DNA of 12,181 nt from Phycisphaerales bacterium (GTDB lineage Bacteria; Planctomycetota; Phycisphaerae; Tepidisphaerales; Tepidisphaeraceae). A model generated the notes under the pieces. It made no database searches and had not been told where the DNA came from. It saw only the letters and a program-made list of their open reading frames with translations. Shown piece by piece: positions 6,445-12,181 of the stretch. Made by a program: the position numbers and the translations under genes. How positions within the stretch are numbered: position 1 is the stretch's first letter; every line of letters begins with the position of its first letter. The stretch lies in the NCBI GenBank assembly GCA_028288775.1, contig JAQGHP010000572.1, positions 1-12,181 of the forward strand, given 5' to 3'.

Positions 6445-6481
6445 CCGGCACGGCCCGTGCCTTACCGCACGGCCGTGCCGG
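6445..6481 (+). promoter_or_regulatory. Strong intercistronic stem-loop between the two pilin genes
   Basis: CCGGCACGGCC (6445-6455) pairs perfectly with GGCCGTGCCGG (6471-6481). Inside, GTGC (6457-6460) pairs with GCAC (6467-6470) around the loop CTTACC, leaving one bulged C. This gives about 15 base pairs, mostly G-C. It lies 53 bases past the first pilin stop. No T-tract follows, so it is not a standard intrinsic terminator. It more likely protects the 3' end of the first pilin message or lowers read-through, giving more of the first pilin than of downstream products. A smaller stem, CGGCGG/CCGCCG, precedes it (about 6418-6438). Confidence 0.6.
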
Positions 6482-6567
6482 GGCCCGCCGGATAAACGGG
6501 GGACCGACGTCAATCGCCTTCCCGCACCATGTGGCAAGGCACGGAATGGAAATCGTGAGGTGGATCT

Positions 6568-7131
6568 ATGCGAACCACACAACCGCAATCCCGCTCGCAG
6601 TTTTCAATCGTTACGCCGCGATCCGGCAACAAGCGATCCGCGTTCACGCTGATCGAAATCCTGATCGTGGTGATCATCCTGGGCATTATTGCAGCGATCG
6701 TCATCCCGCAGTTCTCCAACGCCTCGCACCAGGCACGGGAAAACACGATGCGCGACTGCCTGCGTTACCTGCGCACGCAGGTGACGGTGTTCAAGGCGCA
6801 GCACCGCGACGTTCCGCCGGGCTTCCCGGGCGGCAGCCCGTCGTCCACGCCGGACGCGACGACGTTCCTCGCGCAGATGACCAACTATTCCGACGACCTG
6901 TGCAACACCAGCGCCACGGCTTCGGACGTCTACCACTTCGGCACGTACCTTAGCTCGATGCCCGCCAATCCGCTGACGGGCGCGACCGGCGTGTTGGTCA
7001 TCAATACGTCAACGATGCCCGCGCCCGATCAATCGCAGCCCTTCGGCTGGATCTACAACACACAGACGCTCGACCTGATCGGAAACGTCGAAGGCTCTGA
7101 CTCGAACGGCGTGCTCTACAGCACTTACTAG
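6568..7131 (+). CDS. Second GspG-like pseudopilin, paralogue of the first, with Ala at -1
   Basis: This is a 187-residue prepilin. The cleavage region is NKRSA|FTLIE, so Ala25 rather than Gly is at -1; prepilin peptidases usually prefer Gly but can accept Ala. The leader is long (25 residues). After the helix ILIVVIILGIIAAIVIPQF the protein follows the first pilin in outline: N/SxASxxAR, LRxQV, KxQHxD, and a C-terminal GTYLSSMPANPLTG (about 131-144), then FGWIYNTQTLDLIGN. The helix-coding DNA of the two genes is almost identical, pointing to tandem duplication or gene conversion, while the C-terminal domains have diverged. GAGG seven bases upstream of the ATG supports the start. It could be a minor or an alternative major pseudopilin of the same machine. 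Confidence 0.85.
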   Translation: MRTTQPQSRSQFSIVTPRSGNKRSAFTLIEILIVVIILGIIAAIVIPQFSNASHQARENTMRDCLRYLRTQVTVFKAQHRDVPPGFPGGSPSSTPDATTFLAQMTNYSDDLCNTSATASDVYHFGTYLSSMPANPLTGATGVLVINTSTMPAPDQSQPFGWIYNTQTLDLIGNVEGSDSNGVLYSTY

Positions 7132-7203
7132 GAACCCGCCGCGGCGCCGCGCCGCGCGACTTCACACGCACCGCCTTGTTTGCGATGCGACGGAGAGACG
7201 GCC

Positions 7204-7446
7204 ATGAAGACGGAAAAATTGCTCGGAACCATCGTCGTGTTGCAGGTCCTGACCCTCCTGGGCCAATGGACCGGTCCCGTGGGATCGCCCCGCGTCGCCC
7301 AGGCCGAAATCTTCAACCCCGCCGAGCGGCAGTTGGCGATCCTGGACGAGGCAAAGAGCACAAACGCCAAACTCGACAAACTCCTCAGCCTCCTCCAGAG
7401 CGGCGACCTTCAGGTCAAGGTCGCCAAGCCCGATGAGCAGAAGTAG
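7204..7446 (+). CDS. Small exported protein of unknown function in the pilin operon
   Basis: This 80-residue protein was not recognised. The N-terminus MKTEK is followed by a hydrophobic stretch (LLGTIVVLQVLTLLGQW, 6-22) and VAQA|E (31-35), a good signal peptidase I site. The mature part would then be only 46 residues. That part (IFNPAERQLAILDEAKSTNA, KLDKLLSLLQSGDL) has heptad-like leucines suggesting a short coiled coil, so it may bind a partner protein in the periplasm. If not cleaved, it would be a single-span membrane protein. The ATG at 7204 is chosen over one eight codons upstream because GGAGA lies seven bases before it. It sits between two pseudopilin genes on the same strand, which suggests a role as an accessory factor of the fibre or secretin. 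Confidence 0.7.
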   Translation: MKTEKLLGTIVVLQVLTLLGQWTGPVGSPRVAQAEIFNPAERQLAILDEAKSTNAKLDKLLSLLQSGDLQVKVAKPDEQK

Positions 7447-7454
7447 AGGGATTG

Positions 7455-7543
7455 CCGATTTGCGATTTGGAATTTCAGATCCCAGATTTGAAATCTCAGA
7501 TTGAAATCTCAAATTTGAGATCTGAGATCTGAGATCTGAGATT
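7455..7543. repeat. AT-rich GAGATCT / AAATTTGAGAT repeat block
   Basis: In this otherwise GC-rich operon, about 90 bases are built from short variants of GATTTG, AAATCTCAG and GAGATCT. The clearest parts are the perfect 16-base palindrome ATCTCAAATTTGAGAT (7506-7521) and a 7-base tandem GAGATCT repeated three times with a partial fourth (7517-7543). On paper the block folds back on itself. Low-complexity blocks of this kind recur between genes in planctomycete genomes. Read on the minus strand it gives SDLRSQISNLRFQ-like peptides, which are artefacts. It lies between the small exported protein gene and the GspH-like gene. Confidence 0.8.
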
Positions 7544-7617
7544 GCGGTCCTGACCCTGCTGAATCGCGAACGGCTTCGTTCCCGACTCAGCACTCAGCAC
7601 AGTCTCCGGAGTTCGCC

Positions 7618-8142
7618 ATGGGCACAACAATTCACCGCCGCCGCCCGGGCTTTACGCTGATCGAGATCCTCGTGGTGGTCGTCATCATGGGCCTCACGTC
7701 GGCGATCATTCTCCCGCAACTGGGCTCTCGCGACGACATCAAGGGCGTCTCCGCCGCCCGCGGGCTGGCCAGCGATCTGCTGTACGCCCAGAGCCGTGCG
7801 ATCGCGAATGGCACCATGCAATTCGTGGTCTTCGACGTCGGTTCCGGCAAGTACGACGTCATGGACTCGATCGCCCCCGCGAACATCATCAGCCACCCGG
7901 TGCTGCACACTCCCTTCGAAGTGCTGTTCGGCGTCGCACCATTGCGGAGCGTTTCGCTCAACTCCGTCAACTTCGACGGCAACACGACCCTCGCCTTCGA
8001 CACCCTGGGCATTCCGTATTCGTACACGAGCACTACGCAAACGCTTACGCCGCTGACGTCCGGCACCGTCGTCCTGAAGAGCGGAAACGCGACGACCACC
8101 GTCACCGTCCAGCCGTACAGCGGGGAAATTAAAGTCCAATAG
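7618..8142 (+). CDS. GspH/FimT-like minor pseudopilin
   Basis: This is a 174-residue prepilin with leader MGTTIHRRRPG, cleavage G11|F12, and FTLIEILVVVVIMGLTSAIILPQL as the helix. The Glu at mature position 5 is present. Next comes ARGLASDLLYAQSRAIANGTMQFVVFD (about 47-73), which matches the GspH/FimT pattern of a helix with 'L..DL..ARSxAIxxG' leading into a beta-strand. The C-terminus, GTVVLKSGNATTTVTVQPYSGEIKV, resembles the family's closing strands. Minor pseudopilins of this kind cap or prime the pilus tip. GGAG six bases before the ATG fixes the start. The downstream pilM-like gene begins four bases after its stop, so the two are probably translationally coupled. GspI, GspJ and GspK-like minor pilins are not present in the window. 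Confidence 0.85.
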   Translation: MGTTIHRRRPGFTLIEILVVVVIMGLTSAIILPQLGSRDDIKGVSAARGLASDLLYAQSRAIANGTMQFVVFDVGSGKYDVMDSIAPANIISHPVLHTPFEVLFGVAPLRSVSLNSVNFDGNTTLAFDTLGIPYSYTSTTQTLTPLTSGTVVLKSGNATTTVTVQPYSGEIKVQ

Positions 8143-8146
8143 CCGC

Positions 8147-9343
8147 ATGATGAAACTGCGCCGCACACAACCTCAGCCCATCGCGCTCGACGTCGGCAGC
8201 GACAGCGTGAAGATGCTCCAGCTCGCGGCCACGCCCGCCGGGCTGCGCGTCGCGGCCGCGGCGAAATGCCCGCGCGCCCAAGTCCAAGGCCGCGGGGGAG
8301 TCCCGCAGTTCGCGGGCACATTGCGGCAGATGCTCGAAGAAACACGTTTCGCCGGGCGGAAAGTAGTTGCCGCTCTGCCGCAGGAATTGATTCACCTGCG
8401 CACGCTGCGTCTTACGCCGCGGCCCGGCCGCGACCTGCCCACCGCCGTGCGCTCGGCCGCCGCGGAGCTGTTCCCGTTCGACCTCTCCCGCGCCGCGGTG
8501 CGGTTCCTGGACGCGGGCATGGTGCGGCAGGGGGGCGACGAGCGGCGCGAGATCATCGCCGCCGCCGCCTGCGACCACGACGTCGCCGCCTTCCTCGCTC
8601 AGTTGTACGAAGCCGGCCTCCAGGCCCAATCGCTGCAACCCCCCGCATGCGCCGCTTACCGCTGCCTCGAACTCTTTCCCAATCCGCCCGAACCCGAAGG
8701 TGAGACCGTCGTCCGCGCCCTGATCGACGTCGGCGCGACCCACAGCACCGTCGTGATCGGCCGCGACCTGGAGATCGGGTTCGTTAAGACCATCAACATC
8801 GGCGGCCGACACCTGTGCGAAGCGGTCGGCCGCAAGCTCGGCATCACCGCGGACGAATCCGGCGAATTGCGCCGGCGGCTCGCGTCCGTCCCGGTCAGCT
8901 CCGGACCGCGCCGTGACCCGGTGGCCGGGGCGGCCTTCGATGCTACGCGCGCCCTGCTCGAAGAACTGGCCCGCGACGTCGTGCTCTGCTTCCGCTATCA
9001 CGCCGTCACCTTCCGCGGCAAGCGGGTAGGGGCCGTGACGCTGCTCGGCGGAGAGGCCGCCGACCCGCATTTGCGCGCCGCGCTCGCCGCGGTGCTGCCC
9101 GTCACCCCGGACGTGGGCCGACCGCTTCGTGCGATCGACGCCTCCGCGATGAAGCCCGCCGATCGCCAGGGCGCGACCGGCGAATGGGCCGTGGCCATGG
9201 GCCTGGCACTCAGCGCCGCTCCGTCGGCGGTGAAGGTTGCCGAGACCGAAAATACGGCGGTTCGAAACCCCGCGCCCCCGCGAGCCGATATGGACATGGC
9301 GGGGACTTCCGCCCGGGAACTTGTGACGTCGTCCAAGGAGTAG
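8147..9343 (+). CDS. pilM: PilM-like actin-fold type IV pilus / secretion assembly protein
   Basis: PilM is a cytoplasmic FtsA/actin-like ATP-binding protein that usually binds the N-terminus of PilN and links the inner-membrane platform to the motor. This 398-residue protein has the expected landmarks: phosphate-1 loop IALDVGSDSVKMLQL (12-26), phosphate-2 loop ALIDVGATHSTVVI (191-204), INIGGRHLCEAVGRKLGI (216-233), and the adenosine-region strand VTLLGGEAADPHL (297-309). The N-terminal part also fits the family: VAALPQELIHLRTLRL (74-89) and VRSAAAELFPFDL (101-113). A 45-residue charged tail follows the fold. The start can be Met1 or Met2, since ATGATG begins four bases after the preceding stop. 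There is no strong Shine-Dalgarno, which suggests coupling. The usual pilN, pilO and pilP do not follow. Confidence 0.87.
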   Translation: MMKLRRTQPQPIALDVGSDSVKMLQLAATPAGLRVAAAAKCPRAQVQGRGGVPQFAGTLRQMLEETRFAGRKVVAALPQELIHLRTLRLTPRPGRDLPTAVRSAAAELFPFDLSRAAVRFLDAGMVRQGGDERREIIAAAACDHDVAAFLAQLYEAGLQAQSLQPPACAAYRCLELFPNPPEPEGETVVRALIDVGATHSTVVIGRDLEIGFVKTINIGGRHLCEAVGRKLGITADESGELRRRLASVPVSSGPRRDPVAGAAFDATRALLEELARDVVLCFRYHAVTFRGKRVGAVTLLGGEAADPHLRAALAAVLPVTPDVGRPLRAIDASAMKPADRQGATGEWAVAMGLALSAAPSAVKVAETENTAVRNPAPPRADMDMAGTSARELVTSSKE

Positions 9344-9345
9344 TG

Positions 9346-9645
9346 ATGCGCTTTACGAAATTCGTGGCCTGGGCCGGTATCCAGTCGCGCGCGTGGATCG
9401 CGCAGCCTGGAAAGTCCGCGTTCGCCACGGCGATCCTGGGCGTGGCGATCGGCAGCGCATGGAGGGTTGTGATCCTCCGCTACGCAGGCCCGTCTTCCGC
9501 GAGCGCCGCCCCCGCGCTGTATAGCCCGTCGAACGCGAACGGGCAGACACACGGCACCGATAATGCCCGCGAATCGCGCCCCGCCCCGGCTACACAGCCC
9601 GCGGCAGCGTCGCGGCTGCTGGAGATGTCGGACGATCGGGACTGA
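9346..9645 (+). CDS. Small single-span membrane protein of unknown function between pilM and the secretin
   Basis: This is a 99-residue protein. AAGGAG (9335-9340) overlaps the end of pilM and lies five bases before the ATG, two bases past the pilM stop, so the gene is well supported. A basic N-terminal segment (MRFTKFVAWAGIQSRAWIAQ) is followed by one predicted membrane helix (about 24-46, SAFATAILGVAIGSAWRVVI). Then comes a 50-residue low-complexity tail rich in Ala, Pro, Ser and Asn. With the basic end inside, the tail would lie in the periplasm. It occupies the place of pilN and has the same topology, but it lacks PilN's ferredoxin-like periplasmic domain and any recognisable N-terminal PilM-binding motif. 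It may be a drastically shortened functional substitute or an unrelated small subunit. No function is assigned. Confidence 0.65.
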   Translation: MRFTKFVAWAGIQSRAWIAQPGKSAFATAILGVAIGSAWRVVILRYAGPSSASAAPALYSPSNANGQTHGTDNARESRPAPATQPAAASRLLEMSDDRD

Positions 9646-10047
9646 ACTTTTCCGAAAACGCAGCCGGCGACGGGCAGAGGGGCCCGAACCCGGCAGGCGG
9701 GGCGAGAGAAAGTACAAAATTCGCAAAGGGCCGGGAAAGTCAGCCCTCGTGCGAGTCGATGAAGATTGTGGAGTGGCATGGAAAACCGACCCCGCAGGCC
9801 TCCAGCCAGAGTCGCCTGCATCGCAACTTGAGCCGCGCCATCGGCGAAGGATGCGAGGGTCGCTAGCGAGGTTTTGGGGAAGGTAACGTCGTCGCGTCGT
9901 ACCGCGTCCCGCTGTTCGGGCGTGGCGGAGTTCCGTCGAGCTAGAGGGCTACCGGCTCGAGATTCCGATTCACCAGCGACGGTGCCCGTTGGGAACGTGT
10001 CGCGACACTGTTGTGCCGCGACGCGGGACCCCCTGAAGGGAATTTCG
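9646..10047 (+). other. 402-base gap ahead of the secretin gene, without a supported ORF
   Basis: No frame here looks coding; stops interrupt all plus frames, and the one longer open stretch is R/P/G-rich. Visible structure: a possible stem AGGGC/GCCCT around CGGGAAAGTCA (about 9727-9747), the palindrome TCGCTAGCGA (9860-9869), and the perfect 12-base palindrome GTGTCGCGACAC (9997-10008), about 40 bases before the secretin ATG. The secretin has its own AAGGG seven bases before the ATG. The gap may hold a separate promoter or a leader RNA, or it may be where pilN, pilO and pilP were lost. No clear -35/-10 pair was seen. Confidence 0.5.
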
Positions 10048-12181
10048 ATGCGCACTTGGACCCGATCTGCCGGTCTTATTTTTTTGGCCGTAGCGTCCGT
10101 TTATCCGACTTCGGTAATCATGGCGACTGCGGCAAACTCGGGTAGCCCGGCTGCCAGGGAAAGCGCCGGCAACGTCCGCACCCTCGACGACGTGAACGCC
10201 GTCCCGGCCACCCAGCCCGCACCTCAACCTACTACCAAGCCCGCAAGCCAGGGCCAGAGCGTCACCGCCGCCCAGGTGAACGTCAGCGACCTGGGCACCG
10301 TCGAGATCCACGTCAACGACGCGGCACTCGTCGAAGTCCTGCGCATGCTCTCGCTCCAAAGCCAAAAGAACATCGTCGCCAGCAAGGACGTCCGCGGCAC
10401 GATCACCGCAAACCTCTACGACGTCACCGTCCGCGAGGCCCTCGACGCGATCCTCCACGCCAACGGCTACGACTACCGCGAGAAGGGCAACTTCATCTTC
10501 GTGTACACCGCCAAGGAACTGGCGGACATGGAGAAGCAGGCGCGCCAGAAGAAGACGGAAGTCTTCCGCCTCTTCTATACGCCCGCGGCCAACGCGGTGA
10601 ACATCATCAAGCCGGTGCTCAGCAGCGACGGGCAGGTGGCCTTCACCTCCCCGGCCGTCTCGGGTATCGACACCGACAGCAAAGACGTCGGCGGTAACTC
10701 GCACGCCACCGAGGACGTGCTCGTCGTCACCGACTACCCCGAGAATCTCGACGCGGTGCGGAAGGTCCTGAAAGAAATTGACCGCCGCCCGCAGCAGATC
10801 CTCGTCGAGGCCACCATCCTTCGCGCCTCGCTCCATGAAGACAACGCCCTGGGCGTGGACTTCACGGCACTGGGCGGCGTGGACTTCGGCACGCTCGCCA
10901 ACGCGGCGGGCGGCTCCACGGGCGGCACGACCGGCGGGACCACCTCGGGCGGGTCCAGCAGCTCCGTCACCGGCACCGGAACGCAGCAGGCCCTCTCCGG
11001 CAGCATCATCGATAACCCCGCCGCATCGAACATCAACCATAAGGGCTTCATCGCCGGCTCCCTCGGCGGCAACGGCCTGAAGCTCGGCGTCGTCAAGGAC
11101 AGCGTCGGGCTCTTCGTCTCCGCACTCGAAGGCGTCACCGACACCGTCGTCCTCGCCAACCCCAAGGTGCTCGTCCTCAACAAGCAAAAGGGCGTCGTAC
11201 AGGTCGGCTCCGAGCAGGGCTACAAGACCGCAATCACCACTGAAACGACGACCGCGCAGGATGTGAAATTCCTGGCCACGGGCACGCTGCTCATGTTCCG
11301 CCCGTACGTCGGGGAGAACGGTTTCATCCGCATGGAAATCCATCCGGAAGACTCCAGCGGCTCGGTCAACGACCAGGGCCTGCCCAACAAATCCGTCACG
11401 CAGGTCACCACCAACGTGATGGTGAAAGACGGGCACACGATCGTCATCGGCGGCCTGTTCCGTGATTCCACCATCCGCGCCCGCAACCAGGTCCCGGGCC
11501 TGGGCAGCCTGCCGGGTGTCGGGGCGGCGTTCCGCAATCAGTCGGATACGACCGACCGCGAAGAGGTCATCATCCTGCTCACGCCCCACATCGTGAAGGA
11601 TGAATCGGCCTACACCAACGCCAGCGAACAAGAGCTTAAGGAAGCGGAGCGCATCCGCGTGGGCATGCGGCGGGGGCTCATGCCCTGGGGCCGCGAGCGG
11701 CTCGCCGAGTCGTGGTACGAGAACGCAGTGAAGGAAATGAACAAGGCCAAGCCCGACCGTGAGAAGGCGCTGTTCCATCTCAACTGCGCGATCAACCTGC
11801 ACCCGGAGTTCACCGAGGCGATCGAAATGCGGAGCCAGGTCACCAACCGCGAGATGCGGGCGATGGACAACTCCACGATCCGCTACTTCCTGCGCAAGCA
11901 GGTGCTCGCCGAGCAGGCGCACCCGGGGACGAATGATATGAGCCCCCCGGCGTCGGTGCCGATCGATCCGCCCTCCGCGTCCCAGCCCGCGGCCCAGGCC
12001 GTGAAACCTGCAGACCGGGCGGAAGCCTTCGCGCCCAAGTTCAGTGAGCCGACGACCGGCCCCGCCGAGCCGGCCAAGTCCTCGGTCGCCGCGGCGCCCG
12101 CGACTCACCCGGCCACCTCGCCTGCAACGCCGACGAACGTCGCCGACACCGATACCTCGCCCGCGTTTCCCGATACGGTGG
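10048..12181 (+). CDS. Secretin of the GspD/PilQ family with helical C-terminal extension (3' end cut by window)
   Basis: Secretins form the outer-membrane pore for type II secretion or type IV pili. The 711 visible residues show a signal sequence (about 1-30, RSAGLIFLAVASV), a Pro/Ala/Gln linker, an STN-like N0 domain (85-155, VEIHVNDAALVEVLRML... GNFIFVYT), an N-domain (about 170-250, TEVFRLFYTPAANAVNIIKP... DVLVVTDYPENLDAVRKVL), ILVEATILRAS (251-261), a Gly/Thr/Ser-rich insert (288-313), and the secretin core (about 362-516) with VLANPKVLVLN, MVKDGHTIVIGGLF, VPGLGSLPGVGAAF and ILLTPHIV. After the core comes an unusual helical stretch (527-623), including ALFHLNCAINLHPEFTEA, which looks like one or two TPR units. 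A Pro/Ala/Thr-rich tail then runs to the window edge. AAGGG seven bases upstream supports the ATG. Only one N-domain repeat is obvious, fewer than in classic GspD. Confidence 0.9.
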   Translation, partial: MRTWTRSAGLIFLAVASVYPTSVIMATAANSGSPAARESAGNVRTLDDVNAVPATQPAPQPTTKPASQGQSVTAAQVNVSDLGTVEIHVNDAALVEVLRMLSLQSQKNIVASKDVRGTITANLYDVTVREALDAILHANGYDYREKGNFIFVYTAKELADMEKQARQKKTEVFRLFYTPAANAVNIIKPVLSSDGQVAFTSPAVSGIDTDSKDVGGNSHATEDVLVVTDYPENLDAVRKVLKEIDRRPQQILVEATILRASLHEDNALGVDFTALGGVDFGTLANAAGGSTGGTTGGTTSGGSSSSVTGTGTQQALSGSIIDNPAASNINHKGFIAGSLGGNGLKLGVVKDSVGLFVSALEGVTDTVVLANPKVLVLNKQKGVVQVGSEQGYKTAITTETTTAQDVKFLATGTLLMFRPYVGENGFIRMEIHPEDSSGSVNDQGLPNKSVTQVTTNVMVKDGHTIVIGGLFRDSTIRARNQVPGLGSLPGVGAAFRNQSDTTDREEVIILLTPHIVKDESAYTNASEQELKEAERIRVGMRRGLMPWGRERLAESWYENAVKEMNKAKPDREKALFHLNCAINLHPEFTEAIEMRSQVTNREMRAMDNSTIRYFLRKQVLAEQAHPGTNDMSPPASVPIDPPSASQPAAQAVKPADRAEAFAPKFSEPTTGPAEPAKSSVAAAPATHPATSPATPTNVADTDTSPAFPDTV

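Noticed and set aside
7162..7593. A 143-codon minus-strand frame with SDLRSQISNLRFQ repeats
   Set aside because: This is the translation of the AT-rich repeat block plus the mirror frame of the small exported protein gene.
8129..9070. A 313-codon minus-strand frame opposite pilM
   Set aside because: It is a mirror frame of a well-supported PilM-like gene with G/A/R-rich composition.
9760..9867. A 35-codon plus-strand ORF (MKIVEWHGKP...) in the gap before the secretin
   Set aside because: It is short, lacks a ribosome-binding site and any recognisable motif, and its composition matches the non-coding surroundings.
9970..12108. A 712-codon open frame on the minus strand, antisense to the secretin gene
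   Set aside because: It lies opposite a secretin with clear domains. Its translation is a low-complexity mix of G, R, V, D and L, as expected from the mirror frame of a gene with GC-rich third positions.

Overview
The window most likely comes from a planctomycete, perhaps a Phycisphaerae-type lineage. The clues are the N-terminus of a planctomycete-style sigma-70 factor, high GC, GspG-like pilins grouped with a PilM-like protein and a secretin, AT-rich 'GAGATCT/AAATTTGAGAT' intergenic repeats, and GGGAGAGGG-type inverted repeats. No rRNA or tRNA gene, transposase or CRISPR array was seen.

Left part (1-3161). The start of a sigma-70 family factor (minus strand, cut by the window edge) is divergent from nadD, the nicotinate-nucleotide adenylyltransferase of NAD synthesis. 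nadD converges with a 624-residue cytoplasmic glycoside hydrolase of family GH2 that keeps both catalytic glutamates.

Middle (3162-5905). An ammonium transporter gene (amt, minus strand) sits between two copies of one inverted-repeat element (3351-3485 and 5083-5201). Beyond the second copy are about 700 bases without a convincing protein gene. They are rich in strong stem-loops, several with GNRA loops on the plus strand, and they lead directly into the pilin operon. Part of this stretch (5329-5516) resembles a structured RNA. It contains a GGGCAAA segment next to a GNRA-capped stem, which recalls half of a c-di-GMP-I riboswitch but does not complete the motif.

Right part (5906-12181). A plus-strand operon encodes a type II secretion / type IV pilus-like machine. 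In order it has a GspG-like pseudopilin, a strong intercistronic hairpin, a second GspG-like paralogue with Ala at the -1 cleavage site, an 80-residue exported small protein, an AT-rich repeat, a GspH/FimT-like minor pseudopilin, a PilM-like actin-fold protein, a 99-residue single-span membrane protein, a 400-base non-coding gap, and a secretin that runs off the window. The secretin has a helical, possibly TPR-like extension and a Pro/Ala tail after the channel domain. Recognisable PilN, PilO and PilP genes are absent between pilM and the secretin, where they usually lie. The pseudopilins would form a short fibre in the inner membrane and periplasm, PilM would act at the cytoplasmic face, and the secretin would form the outer-membrane pore. 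The ATPase, platform protein and prepilin peptidase must lie elsewhere.

The most interesting candidates are the structured leader ahead of the pilin operon, the reduced pilM-secretin arrangement with two unknown small membrane or exported proteins, and the variable-core inverted repeats flanking amt.
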